DNA of 64,000 nt from Oceanicoccus sagamiensis (GTDB taxonomy: Bacteria; Pseudomonadota; Gammaproteobacteria; Pseudomonadales; Dasaniaceae). The first letter of the stretch is position 1, and each line of letters begins with the position of its first letter. The stretch lies in assembly GCF_002117105.1 (NCBI RefSeq), contig NZ_CP019343.1, positions 3,100,001 through 3,164,000 of the forward strand. Direction: 5' to 3'. Below, piece after piece: positions 53,751 to 62,886 of the stretch. A program made the translations under genes and the position numbers. The notes below the pieces were generated by a model. It saw only the letters and a list, made by a program, of their open reading frames with translations. It was not told where the DNA came from and did not search any database.

Positions 53751-54383
53751 TCAAGTATTCCGTTTGGCAAACACCAAAGCATCCAGCAAAGCCGTTACCG
53801 CCAACATCAGCAACCCTAATATCAACCGTAAATCCCCAAGAAATAACTGTGGTGCAACCGGAATGGCAATGGTTTTGCTAATCGCGGCATGTTTAAAATG
53901 CACCTCGCCTACAAACGCTGGATTGGAAACAATATCGAATAGGGTACGGCGGCTGCGATAGCGAAATACGGAACCGCTATCCCAGTGTTCGGCACCTTCA
54001 ATCCCCATCCAGTCGAAAACATCAGCGACAGTATCGCCCACCAGTACCGGATGAGAGCCACGGGCCAACATCGCTGGCAACATATGCTGCATATAACGCA
54101 TCATTAAATCTTCGGCGCTTTCACCGGCTTGGGCACCTTTCACCAGACCTGGGTTTTCGTTGTAATCAATCAGGTTAATCATTAATAGCTGGCCTCCCGA
54201 GTCATTCCTGAAGGCCTGCTCAGCTCTGCTTATCGCTGCCGGGTCAGCATTATCGGCCAGACGACTGGCCTTCCAGCTATCAATTTCCTGATCGCTTAGC
54301 GGTGGCCTGAAATCGGTATACCAGCTAAAAAAGACCAGATAGAGCAGGGCGCTGATTAGCCATAGTTTACGTTTAGCAGTCAT
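53751..54383 (-). CDS. Membrane-anchored DUF1330/ABM-like protein (paralogue 1)
   Basis: 210 residues. N-terminal (about 8-23) and C-terminal (about 182-204) membrane helices flank a ferredoxin-like domain: LLMINLIDYNE, LMMRYMQHMLPAMLARGSHP, FDWMGIEGAEHWDSG, VFRYRSRRTLFDIVSNPAF. These match the strand/helix pattern of DUF1330-type alpha+beta barrel proteins. A paralogue lies at 62887, beside another sulfatase. Function unknown. Divergent from the SDR at 54496 with operator E between. Confidence 0.7.
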   Translation of the reverse strand: MTAKRKLWLISALLYLVFFSWYTDFRPPLSDQEIDSWKASRLADNADPAAISRAEQAFRNDSGGQLLMINLIDYNENPGLVKGAQAGESAEDLMMRYMQHMLPAMLARGSHPVLVGDTVADVFDWMGIEGAEHWDSGSVFRYRSRRTLFDIVSNPAFVGEVHFKHAAISKTIAIPVAPQLFLGDLRLILGLLMLAVTALLDALVFAKRNT

Positions 54384-54461
54384 AGTGAGGCTTTGCCTGT
54401 CTTTGAAATTAAAGGTGTGAGTTAAGCGTCTGGTGTTATTGTTTAATGATTGTTATATTAT

Positions 54462-54476
54462 GGCATATATTGTGCC
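54462..54476. promoter_or_regulatory. Candidate operator E, GGCATATATTGTGCC
   Basis: Member of the 15-bp family, with the outer pair exchanged to G..C at position 2/14 on both sides, preserving symmetry. Lies between the DUF1330-like gene and the SDR gene, 19 bp upstream of the SDR ATG at 54496. Confidence 0.55.
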
Positions 54477-54495
54477 AATACAAGTGATTCCCTTT

Positions 54496-55284
54496 ATGCC
54501 TTATATCAGTCAAAAACGCGTAGCGATCACCGGTGCCGCCGGAGGTTTTGGTCGAGCTATGGCCCTGCACTTTGCGTCACTGGGCTATAAAGTGGCAGTG
54601 GCTGATCTTAATAAGGAGATGGGTAAGGCTACCGTTGAAGCGATAATTGGTGCCGGTGGAGACGCTTTTTTCCAGTCTTGTAATGTCTGTGAAGAAGCCG
54701 ATCTACAAGCGCTGCTGGCCAGTTGCCAGCAGCAGTGGGGCGGTGTGGATGTGCTGATTAATAATGCGGGTATTGCCTCCTCAGCCCCCATCCATAAAGA
54801 GTCCATGGAGAATTGGGAGAAATTATTCCAGGTTAATACCTTAGGTGTGGTACGCGGTTGCAAGGTCTTTACGCCAGCGTTTAAAGCCCAGGGCGGTGGT
54901 CATATTGTTAATATCGCGTCGATTGCCGGTATTAGCTGCACGCCGATGATGGCGGCCTATAACAGCAGCAAGGCAGCCGTTATTGCCTTATCAGAAACCC
55001 TGCGCTGGGAACTGAAGCGCTATCTTATTGGCGTGACTGTGGTTTGTCCGTCAATGTTCAAAACCGGTATTGTCGAAGGTTCCTTAACGGAAAATAACCA
55101 TGCCAAAGCCTCAATGCAGGCCGTTGCTGAGCAGTCTTCGATCTCTGCAGAGGATATTGCCGTGATGGTTGCCAGAGCCGTAGAAAGAAATCAGTTTATG
55201 TTATTACCTCACAGATCGACTCATTGGCTATGGTGGCTAAAACGCCTGTCGCCGGATTTTTACCAGTGGTTCAGTGCCCGATAA
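54496..55284 (+). CDS. SDR family oxidoreductase
   Basis: 262 residues from the ATG at 54496. Earlier in-frame starts (54433, 54460) exist but would place the operator in coding DNA. Cofactor motif TGAAGGFG, NNAG, NIASIAG, catalytic YNSSK, and a C-terminal extension ending WLKRLSPDFYQWF typical of classical SDRs that act on lipophilic alcohols. Convergent with the next gene with only 8 bp between stops. Confidence 0.9.
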   Translation: MPYISQKRVAITGAAGGFGRAMALHFASLGYKVAVADLNKEMGKATVEAIIGAGGDAFFQSCNVCEEADLQALLASCQQQWGGVDVLINNAGIASSAPIHKESMENWEKLFQVNTLGVVRGCKVFTPAFKAQGGGHIVNIASIAGISCTPMMAAYNSSKAAVIALSETLRWELKRYLIGVTVVCPSMFKTGIVEGSLTENNHAKASMQAVAEQSSISAEDIAVMVARAVERNQFMLLPHRSTHWLWWLKRLSPDFYQWFSAR

Positions 55285-55292
55285 GGGGGTTA

Positions 55293-56414
55293 TCAATTTC
55301 TGGGTTGGCCAAAGATTTTTTGGCGCAGGGTCAGGGTGTTTTTTACCGTAGCAGCAGTGATGGGTAGTTGCAGTTGCTGATCAAGGCCTGAGTCAATCAC
55401 CCCATCCTGATGCAGGCTGGCCAGGCCACCGGCCATGGCAAAGCACTGTTCAATACGCTGTTGTTGTTCTGGGTTTAATAAGGCAAATTCTCGCTGCAAC
55501 TGCTGGCGGCACCAGACCCGGTAATGGGTGGTCACCGTGCCGGGAAATGCCAGGCTATTGCCTTGGTAATCAAAGCGTTGTTGGCCGTTGGCAAAGGCCA
55601 TGGCGTTTTGATGCAGATAGGGTAAATAATCGTTGGCAATTCTTTCTAACAACGGTTGCCAATAGTCGGCTTCAGGCCAAACCCAACTAACGGTGTTGCT
55701 CAGTTTGCTGTGGTGACTATTCCAAAGCCTTGCCAACCATTCATAAGTATTGGGGCCGTGCCGGCGCATTACTTCGGCGGAAATGGGGTCATTACCAAAG
55801 TGCCGGAACATCGAAGCAAAATAACCAAAATCAGCAACGCTGGGATGGCTGCCAAGTATAAATGGTTGCTGTTCAAATAAGGGTTCCAGATATTCCAGTT
55901 CCCGAAATAACATATCCCTAACGGTATCACTATTGCTGCTATCGACGCCGTCCTTCCATAACCATTCATTAAGCTGGCGCCGGCCAAAGTAAAACCCCAG
56001 TGGTATGGCCAGCGGTTTGGCGACCATTTCCCCAGCTATACGCCGCCCTAAGGTGACTCTTGAGGCTTTGGGTACCCAGCGCCACCACATGGCCGGGCGC
56101 CATAACCATTCATCGGCATAGTCTTCCATTAACAGGGCGATAAATCGCAGGGCAGGGTCTTCGGGGAGTACGGAGCTGTTAGTGTGTTGTTTCTCTAACC
56201 ACTGAATAGTGGGAGTGGTGTCATAGAGCCACTGACCGTTGGCCATTTCAATGGCCGGCATTTTAGCTGTGCCGGTTTTTTTACCGATCATGCGCAGGGT
56301 TTGTTGGTTGCAGTCTACCGTGGTATGGGGGATATCTTTATAGCGTAAATAGGCTTCCAGTTTTCCTGAGAAGTAAGAAATATCCGATTTATAAACGGTA
56401 TAGGGCTTGGGCAT
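55293..56414 (-). CDS. Long GST-family protein (paralogue 5 of 5)
   Basis: 373 residues: YKSDISYFSGKLEAYLRYK, KMPAIEMANGQWLYDTTPT, RPAMWWRWVP, FILGSHPSVADFGYFASMFR with HFGNDP. The same thioredoxin-fold plus extended helical design as the other four. It starts 3 bp after the sulfatase stop, so sulfatase and GST are coupled in one operon here. Confidence 0.86.
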   Translation of the reverse strand: MPKPYTVYKSDISYFSGKLEAYLRYKDIPHTTVDCNQQTLRMIGKKTGTAKMPAIEMANGQWLYDTTPTIQWLEKQHTNSSVLPEDPALRFIALLMEDYADEWLWRPAMWWRWVPKASRVTLGRRIAGEMVAKPLAIPLGFYFGRRQLNEWLWKDGVDSSNSDTVRDMLFRELEYLEPLFEQQPFILGSHPSVADFGYFASMFRHFGNDPISAEVMRRHGPNTYEWLARLWNSHHSKLSNTVSWVWPEADYWQPLLERIANDYLPYLHQNAMAFANGQQRFDYQGNSLAFPGTVTTHYRVWCRQQLQREFALLNPEQQQRIEQCFAMAGGLASLHQDGVIDSGLDQQLQLPITAATVKNTLTLRQKIFGQPRN

Positions 56415-56417
56415 GGT

Positions 56418-58223
56418 TTATCTTTTTTTACGTTTAACTGAGATAACAACCATAGCAGCTACTACTAGCAATAGTAAAAGTATTGCGTTCTGATTGACCT
56501 TGGTTTCTTTTAAACGTTTTATCAAGCCGTTACGGCCAGCCTGTTTGGTTTGGTTGTAATCCTCCGGTACGGGGATAACACCATTTTCCCGGGTATAGAT
56601 TTCATACTCACTTAAAAGGTCAGAAAAAATAGCAGGGAATGTGCTTTCAATAGCCTGAGTTTCGCCGGGGTCTTTTACAAGGTGGTATAAATGCCAACGA
56701 CTGTCGTTTTGGCTGCCCCGGTTATAGCTAATCTTATAATCGCCTTTAATTAAAGCGGCATTGCCGCCAATTTCATAGGCAATAATATCGGTGTCGCTAT
56801 AGACTGTTTTTTTATTGTCGGTGATAAGCGGTACTAAATCTTTACCGGTTTGAGGCTCAATGGTTTTACCCTGGTATAGGCTGCCGGGGTGTTCGGTGCC
56901 TGCAATCGCTAAAATGGTAGGGGCTAAATCTTTAACAAAAGCTTTGCTGTGGCTGATCTGGCCTTGCAGCTGTTGCGCGAGTATCGGGCCGCTAATGATC
57001 ATTGGGACTCGCATACCCCCTTCGCCGGAGTGAAACTTATAGTGCCCTAAAGGTGATGCTGCGGCGCTGGCAAAGCTAGTGCCAATAGTATTGTAGCTGT
57101 AGCGCTCTCCCAGTGTATCTATATCAGCGTTGTAGCCCAGCAAATGCTCTCTGATCAGGGGGAATAGTGCGCTCATTGTGGCAGGGTCAGAGGGTTCCGG
57201 TCCGTTATCGGAGGTAAAAATAATAACGGTGTTGTCATATTCTCCAATAGCTTTTAAATAGTTAAGCAAACGGCCGATATGAAAATCCATGGCGTCCACC
57301 ATGCCGGCATAGACGGCCATGCGCTTGCTGTTATAGCGTTTTTCTTCGTCGCTTAAACCGTCCCAGTCTAGCGTAGTATTCATCGTTTTTATCGGTGCGT
57401 CCCTGGCTATCAGTCCTAAATCTTTAACTGCTTGCTCTCTCTGGGCTCGCAATGTACTCCAGCCAGACTGATAGGTATTGAGGTATTTTTCGGTATATTC
57501 CCTAGGTGCCTGCACCGGTATATGTACCGCTTGAAAAGCCAGATAGGAAAAAAACGGCTGTTTATCACCGCGGTGTTTTTCAATCTGCGCAATGGCTTTA
57601 TCGACGATAAATTCAGAGGAATAAAAATCCTCTGGCAAGGTGATCTCCTTGCCATTTTCGAACCATAAGGTTTTCTGGTAGTTGGGTAAATAGGACTGTT
57701 GGGTCCAGTTATCACCGCCTGAAAAAGGCATCATAACGGTTTGTTCAAAACCGCGTTGGCTGGGCATTAACCCCGGGTCTTCATGGCCCAGATGCCACTT
57801 GCCGGTCATATTGGTGTGATAGCCGGCGTCTTTTAATAGCGTCGCAATAGTCACAACATTATGATTAAGCGTGCCGCGATAAAATGGGGAGTGGGACTGT
57901 GCGGGGGTTAGCGCCTCTGCGATATTGGCAACCCCGGCTCGGTGGCTATCTACGCCGGTCAGTAACATGGCCCGGGTTGGGGCGCAGCTGGCAGAGGTGT
58001 AATAACGGCTAAAACGTAAACCTTGCTGTGCCAGTTGATCGAGGTTTGGGGTGTTGATTTCACTGCCGTAGGGCGCGATATCGGAGTAGCCCAGATCATC
58101 GGCCAGGATAACGACGATATTAGGTTTCGCAGCAGAGGCCGTTACCCATGTTGAGAATAATAAGCTAGTCAGCGCTAGTAAAAACACAACAAGTTGTAGA
58201 CTATTAAACCTTCGTCTATGCAT
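56418..58223 (-). CDS. Arylsulfatase with C-terminal membrane anchor
   Basis: 601 residues from the ATG at 58223, preceded by GGAAGG; an upstream in-frame ATG at 58316 lacks such a site. Signal peptide 1-31; metal ligands ILADDLGYSD; formylglycine motif C-A-P-T-R at 80-84; TGKWHLGH; TSDNGPEPSD. The C-terminal 30 residues form one membrane helix followed by KRKKR. It resembles the sulfatase at 29521 but lacks that protein's extra membrane domain. Co-transcribed with the long GST. Confidence 0.93.
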   Translation of the reverse strand: MHRRRFNSLQLVVFLLALTSLLFSTWVTASAAKPNIVVILADDLGYSDIAPYGSEINTPNLDQLAQQGLRFSRYYTSASCAPTRAMLLTGVDSHRAGVANIAEALTPAQSHSPFYRGTLNHNVVTIATLLKDAGYHTNMTGKWHLGHEDPGLMPSQRGFEQTVMMPFSGGDNWTQQSYLPNYQKTLWFENGKEITLPEDFYSSEFIVDKAIAQIEKHRGDKQPFFSYLAFQAVHIPVQAPREYTEKYLNTYQSGWSTLRAQREQAVKDLGLIARDAPIKTMNTTLDWDGLSDEEKRYNSKRMAVYAGMVDAMDFHIGRLLNYLKAIGEYDNTVIIFTSDNGPEPSDPATMSALFPLIREHLLGYNADIDTLGERYSYNTIGTSFASAAASPLGHYKFHSGEGGMRVPMIISGPILAQQLQGQISHSKAFVKDLAPTILAIAGTEHPGSLYQGKTIEPQTGKDLVPLITDNKKTVYSDTDIIAYEIGGNAALIKGDYKISYNRGSQNDSRWHLYHLVKDPGETQAIESTFPAIFSDLLSEYEIYTRENGVIPVPEDYNQTKQAGRNGLIKRLKETKVNQNAILLLLLVVAAMVVISVKRKKR

Positions 58224-58345
58224 AAAGACCTTCCAATTACTTATGTTATTCCCATGAAGGCGCATGGCGTATTGTAATGTTGGCGTGTTAAGCCAATGAG
58301 AGGTTTCGACATTCAACTAACGGTCAGGCAATTTATCTGAACATT

Positions 58346-58416
58346 GTAGGGTGGATTATAATCCACCAAGGCTCTGCCCGGGGCCGTTATCATCGGTGGA
58401 TTATAATCCACCCTAC
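58346..58416. repeat. Pair of facing REP palindromes
   Basis: Two copies of GTAGGGTGGATTATAATC-type sequence in opposite orientation (58346-58367 and 58395-58416), forming a large stem. Same family as the array at 53436. Lies between the PfpI gene's stop and the sulfatase start. Confidence 0.85.
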
Positions 58417-58460
58417 GGGCTGTGTATAAAGAGCTCTTGTCATCGGCGCGATGGCGGAAA

Positions 58461-59318
58461 TTATTGTCTCTCTGCAATAACCACCATCATCTTATGAGCA
58501 GCTTCCAAACCTGAATTTTGATTCTGTCCCGTTACAAAACGCTTTTCATCATCGACGGTTACATGGGTGGCAAACATATCAATAAAGGCTGTATTGCTCT
58601 CATAGATCACGCCGGCCTTGCGTAATTCCGTTTCCGGGTGAAGGGGCGTTACTGTAATACCAAGCTGTTTCAGTTGCTTATCCGTTACCCCGGTCATTTT
58701 GCGACCGGCAATTAACAATTTTCCGTTTTCATCTTTGGCTTGAATTAAGCCCAGTACGCCGTGACAAACGCCGCCAATCACCGGCATCTTATTAGCATTA
58801 AAATAAGCTTCGGAAATTTTTTCACCCAATACTTCGGATTGGCCTAAGTCATAGGCTGCGCCCCAACCACCGGAAAGAAAAATAATGTCGTACTGATTGA
58901 AGTCTATCTCGCCAATGTTGAGTGAGTTTTTAACCTTGGCTTGAAAAACAGAGTCTGCAAGATAGCGATCATCTTCCGGGCTGCGAATAGGGCGGGCAAA
59001 GGACTGTGGGTCAATAGGGATTTCCCCGCCTTGAATACTCGCTACATCCACTTTCATGCCGCCATCGGTAAAGGTGTAGTAAGGGTGGGTCATTTCTGAA
59101 GCGAAAACACCGGTAGCATCACCCGTGGTTTCACCGGGCGCATTTAACACGGCATGGCTAGTGGTAATAATTAATGCACGCTTACCCGGTAGCTCTGTAG
59201 TGGGCCCGTTATAAGCTGGGTGTATGCCTGCCTTATGTAACAGGGTTGGCAGGGCAATGGCGATCAGGATAACTAAAGCTACCAGTGCGATGCCGATTTT
59301 TTTTAGGGTGCTGGCCAT
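58461..59318 (-). CDS. DJ-1/PfpI family protein, membrane-anchored
   Basis: 285 residues from the ATG at 59318 (a TTG start 21 bp upstream is possible). N-terminal hydrophobic anchor (about 5-25); ITTSHAVL near the start; DIIFLSGGWGAAYDLGQSE; nucleophile Cys in GGVCHGVLG; closing GQNQNSGLEAAHKMM. Relatives include Hsp31-like chaperone/deglycase and ThiJ-type proteins, normally soluble; the anchor implies a periplasmic location. Operator F is 32 bp upstream of the ATG. Confidence 0.87.
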   Translation of the reverse strand: MASTLKKIGIALVALVILIAIALPTLLHKAGIHPAYNGPTTELPGKRALIITTSHAVLNAPGETTGDATGVFASEMTHPYYTFTDGGMKVDVASIQGGEIPIDPQSFARPIRSPEDDRYLADSVFQAKVKNSLNIGEIDFNQYDIIFLSGGWGAAYDLGQSEVLGEKISEAYFNANKMPVIGGVCHGVLGLIQAKDENGKLLIAGRKMTGVTDKQLKQLGITVTPLHPETELRKAGVIYESNTAFIDMFATHVTVDDEKRFVTGQNQNSGLEAAHKMMVVIAERQ

Positions 59319-59350
59319 AATAAACTCGCTTGCGGACAAGATAATGTATC

Positions 59351-59365
59351 GGCATAGATTATGAC
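59351..59365. promoter_or_regulatory. Candidate operator F, GGCATAGATTATGAC
   Basis: Close match to the family consensus (arms GGCATA and TATGAC), directly upstream of the DJ-1/PfpI gene. Confidence 0.55.
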
Positions 59366-59408
59366 AAAACAGAGTGTTTGGGAAGTGTTATTTGTGTGAA
59401 AATAGCTA

Positions 59409-60242
59409 TTATTGCGCGCTGGGGTTGCAGTTTTCTTCGCGATTTCTAAGCCAGCGATTCATGCTGGCATTCATCATTACCCGGTTCATGCCGCTGCTGC
59501 GGAAGTCTTTAAGAAAGGTGTTAATATCATCTAGTCGATGAATCAATTGAGAGTTTTTAGCCACGCCTAAATAGACCGAACCGATGGGCAAGGCCAGATC
59601 GGTGACTTGAATCGTTTGTGTGATACCCAGATGTTCAATCAGGGCGTTACCGAGAAGACGCCGTGTAACAACATAATCAATCTCCCCGCTATCCAGCGCT
59701 AAAATAGCCTCGTTATAGTTAAATTGCATATTTATCTCAGTATCAGGGCCTACTTTTTTTTGTAGCTCGATACGAACGGCGGGAGCCATACTGGGAAGTG
59801 AAACCACCCAGTAGCCTTCCATATCGTTTAAGGCTAACCAGGGTTTGGAGGTTGGCGGCAATACTTTTTTTGAGTAAATCGCCAGGCTGGATTTAATAAA
59901 AGGCTCACTAGCGTAAGTGAGTTGCTTATTTAAAAATTCAGTATTGGCGGTGGCAATAATATTAAAGTCGCCATTCTCTAGTGCTGCTGAGGTGGCGTCT
60001 AGTTGTTGCTCTTTCTCTGCGGTAATAATATGCCCCGCCAGTTCCATATTCATGCTTTTACTGAGTTGCCGATAAAGCAGGGCGGCATAGCCCTGGTTAC
60101 TCCCCTTGCAGTCCTGCCACAAAATAGGTGGTAACGCTTCCTGGAAAGCAGAAATTCCGACCACCATCTGCTCGGCCGACACGATAAGACTATGGGTCGA
60201 CAGCAGTAGGCTAAGTGCTATAAGTTTTAGCGTTTTTCGCAT
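59409..60242 (-). CDS. Family 3 solute-binding-like periplasmic protein
   Basis: 277 residues with a signal peptide (about 1-23) and a periplasmic-binding-protein fold: ILWQDCKGSNQGYAALLYRQ, ATSAALENGDFNIIATANTE, NEAILALDSGEIDYVVTRRL, VAKNSQLIHRLDDINTFLKD. No permease or ATPase lies beside it, so it may act as a sensor or serve a distant transporter. Isolated single gene. Confidence 0.82.
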   Translation of the reverse strand: MRKTLKLIALSLLLSTHSLIVSAEQMVVGISAFQEALPPILWQDCKGSNQGYAALLYRQLSKSMNMELAGHIITAEKEQQLDATSAALENGDFNIIATANTEFLNKQLTYASEPFIKSSLAIYSKKVLPPTSKPWLALNDMEGYWVVSLPSMAPAVRIELQKKVGPDTEINMQFNYNEAILALDSGEIDYVVTRRLLGNALIEHLGITQTIQVTDLALPIGSVYLGVAKNSQLIHRLDDINTFLKDFRSSGMNRVMMNASMNRWLRNREENCNPSAQ

Positions 60243-60339
60243 ATAACTTATCCAGGTGGTTAGTGCTGATTATTATTAAATCAGGGTATAGGCTCTAATG
60301 TGCCGGCCTGATTGTCAACCATAAACTACTCAAGCAGGT

Positions 60340-61179
60340 TTAGCTTTTATCCAGCGCTACCATAAAACTTTCCTGGTTAACGCAGGCCAATAAATCACCG
60401 TTGGCCGAATAAAATAAACCCCGGCTATGGCCACGGCCATCTTGTGCTGCCGGGCTATCTTTAATATGAGCGGCCCAGTTATCCAGTTGGGCTTGCTGAT
60501 AAAACCAAATACTATGATCAAGACTGGCCACTTTAAGCTTTTGTTGCTCACTAATGGTGTGGGGTCTAAGAGCGACTGTTGGCATATTCCAATCACTGCA
60601 ATAGGCCAGTAATAAAGTGTGCTGCCACTGAGTTAATGCCGAGGTATCGTCTGTGGTTTTAAACCAGGTGATTTGTTCCGGTTTTAATTCGGCATCATGT
60701 TGATTGATCTCTTCGATGCGTACTTCCAATGCTGCATCGTCTGGCGTTTTATCTTTCGGTAAGGGTGTTGTGCGATCGATAAAGAAGCTGGCTTTATCCT
60801 CTGCTGGCAGACTTAGGGTTGGTACTTCACGCGTATGCTCAAAGCTAGGTTCGGGAAGATGGAAAGTGACCGTGGCAAAGAAAATAGTATTGCCTTGTTG
60901 TTCACAATATACATTAAAAACTTTAAATCGCCGGCCATCTTTTAAATTATCAACACGAATATCAATCTTTTCTTTAACGATGCCTGGCCGTAAAAATTGA
61001 CCATGCAATGATTGCAGAGCGTAATTATCCGGGCAGCATTGTTTGCTGGCATCAATGGCTTGGGTGAGAATAAGGCCCCCATAAACATGGAAGTCATTGT
61101 TACTGGCCTCACCAGTAAACTGACGCTCACTGATTTTTGTGACTTGCAGTGCGTTGACCAGTTGATTAAGGGCGTTCAT
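60340..61179 (-). CDS. tesB: Acyl-CoA thioesterase II
   Basis: 279 residues, the family's usual size (~285). Double hotdog: VYGGLILTQAIDASKQC, LHGQFLRPGIVKEKIDIRVD, RRFKVFNVYCEQQGNTIFFA in the first half; LDHSIWFYQQ, GRGHSRGLFYSANGDLLACVNQE in the second, with the Asp in ASLDHS as active-site candidate. It hydrolyses acyl-CoA. Last gene of the operon DUF2855 - DUF1330-like - sulfatase - tesB (15 bp after the sulfatase). Confidence 0.92.
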   Translation of the reverse strand: MNALNQLVNALQVTKISERQFTGEASNNDFHVYGGLILTQAIDASKQCCPDNYALQSLHGQFLRPGIVKEKIDIRVDNLKDGRRFKVFNVYCEQQGNTIFFATVTFHLPEPSFEHTREVPTLSLPAEDKASFFIDRTTPLPKDKTPDDAALEVRIEEINQHDAELKPEQITWFKTTDDTSALTQWQHTLLLAYCSDWNMPTVALRPHTISEQQKLKVASLDHSIWFYQQAQLDNWAAHIKDSPAAQDGRGHSRGLFYSANGDLLACVNQESFMVALDKS

Positions 61180-61194
61180 ACAGTCATCGTCGTA

Positions 61195-62868
61195 TCAATT
61201 GGGCCAATACAGGTAGGTGTCCCCTTCCTGATAGCTTTTGTTAGTTGGTTTATCGATTAGCTGCGGGGCGTTTAAGGCACTTTCCCATAATGATTCAGCC
61301 TGTTCAGCGTGGTGTGCATCCAGTAAGGCGGTAAGTTCAGCCGCTTTTTCTGGCTGCTGTGTTAACAGGTTATGTTGCTCTGTTGGGTCATTATTTAAAT
61401 CAAATAAAAACACAATGGGGTCAGTGCCGGGTTTGTCGGATTGTTCAGCTCGAATCATTTTCCAGCCTTTATGCCAAACCGTTTGCTGATGACCAGTATG
61501 CCAGAACAAGGTTTTATGGGGGGCGCCGGTTTGCTCGCCTTTGATAAAGGGTAATAAGTTAACGCCGTCCAATTTGCGATCAGTAGGAACGCTGGCGCCA
61601 GCGGCTGCGGCAATAGTATGAAATAAATCGATATGGTGAATGGCCTCATCGGAGACAAGACCCGCTTCGATTTGTGCTGGCCACTTTGCCATAAAGGGCA
61701 CATGGGTACCGCCTTCAAAGTGGGTGAGTTTCCAGCCACGATAGGGTTTATTGAGTTCGGGCAGGCCTAAATAACCGGCACCGCCATTGTCACTGGTAAA
61801 GATAATAAGGGTGTTATCACTCAAGCCATTTTCTTCCAGACTGGCTGCGATTTCTTCTACGCTTCTGTCCAGTGCACGGAGCATGGCAGCATAGGTTCTT
61901 AGCCGGTGATCTTTGATATGAGACAGCGCATCATAATCTTCTCGACTGGCTTGGACAGGATTATGTGGCCCCCAGTGTGCGAGGTATAAAAAGAACGGAC
62001 GATTGCGGTTGGCTTCAATAACATCAATAGCAGCGTCGGTAAAATAATCGGTTAAATAGCCTTTGGGCTCAAAAGGTGTACTGTCATTCCATTGCACTTC
62101 ATAGCTGCCCATTGCCCAGACCATATTGTCGATAGCATTGTTCGGGATTTTGGCATTGACCGCCTCTGGGTGGTCAGGGGGTAGATAGAATACCCCTTTC
62201 ATATAGAGGCTATCGTCAAAGCCTTGATTTTCCGGCCGCATATCACCAATAGAGCCGAGATGCCATTTACCAATATGGGCAGTGTAATAACCTTGCTGTT
62301 GCAGCACTTCGCCAATGGTTATTTCTTCGCTGGGCATGCCGAGATCATCTATCGTTGGGAGGGCTGCAGCAATATCCATATTCACCAGTACGGGGGGAGT
62401 ACTGGGGTTGAGTTCTTCCATCCAATTAAAAATACGCACGCCAGTTTTGAAAATAGGGGTGTATTCAAGGCCAAAGCGGGTGGAGTAGCGCCCGGTTAAT
62501 AAGGAAGCGCGAGAAGTAGAGCAGACAGCATTGGCGGCATAGCCATTATTAAAGCGGATACCTTGCTGCGCCAGTTTGTCGATATTCGGTGTTTGCAAGC
62601 TGCCATCAGCGGCACCACCGTTGTACAGGGAAATATCATTAAAGCCCATATCATCGGTGAGGATCAGGATAATATTGGGTGGGCGTTCCGCGGCCGTTTG
62701 CGCGGCCGTCGCGGGTCCTTTTGGCCATACTACGGGTTTGTTAGGCTCTATAGTACTGGTCGCCGCCCTGATTTTTGGGCCAGCCCACAACAGCAGGTTA
62801 AGCCGGTTTTGCCAGCCCGCAAGCGCTACCGTTGCCAATACAAGAATAACAGCTAACAATTTTTTCAT
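61195..62868 (-). CDS. Arylsulfatase with non-canonical C-S-T-S-R motif
   Basis: 557 residues, a close paralogue of the sulfatase at 12060 along the whole length (same start MKKLL, same end WPN). N-terminal anchor; metal ligands LTDDMGFND; HIGKWHLGS; SDNGGAGYLG. The formylglycine site at 116-120 reads C-S-T-S-R, with Thr where the consensus has Pro or Ala, whereas the paralogue has C-A-P-S-R. Maturation could therefore be weaker or need another enzyme. Operon with tesB and a DUF1330-like gene. Confidence 0.92.
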   Translation of the reverse strand: MKKLLAVILVLATVALAGWQNRLNLLLWAGPKIRAATSTIEPNKPVVWPKGPATAAQTAAERPPNIILILTDDMGFNDISLYNGGAADGSLQTPNIDKLAQQGIRFNNGYAANAVCSTSRASLLTGRYSTRFGLEYTPIFKTGVRIFNWMEELNPSTPPVLVNMDIAAALPTIDDLGMPSEEITIGEVLQQQGYYTAHIGKWHLGSIGDMRPENQGFDDSLYMKGVFYLPPDHPEAVNAKIPNNAIDNMVWAMGSYEVQWNDSTPFEPKGYLTDYFTDAAIDVIEANRNRPFFLYLAHWGPHNPVQASREDYDALSHIKDHRLRTYAAMLRALDRSVEEIAASLEENGLSDNTLIIFTSDNGGAGYLGLPELNKPYRGWKLTHFEGGTHVPFMAKWPAQIEAGLVSDEAIHHIDLFHTIAAAAGASVPTDRKLDGVNLLPFIKGEQTGAPHKTLFWHTGHQQTVWHKGWKMIRAEQSDKPGTDPIVFLFDLNNDPTEQHNLLTQQPEKAAELTALLDAHHAEQAESLWESALNAPQLIDKPTNKSYQEGDTYLYWPN

Positions 62869-62886
62869 GGGGTCTCTCTGGGAAAA

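Noticed and set aside
54433-54495. Upstream start giving a 283-aa SDR
   Set aside because: It would put operator E in coding sequence and adds 21 residues not typical before the SDR cofactor motif.
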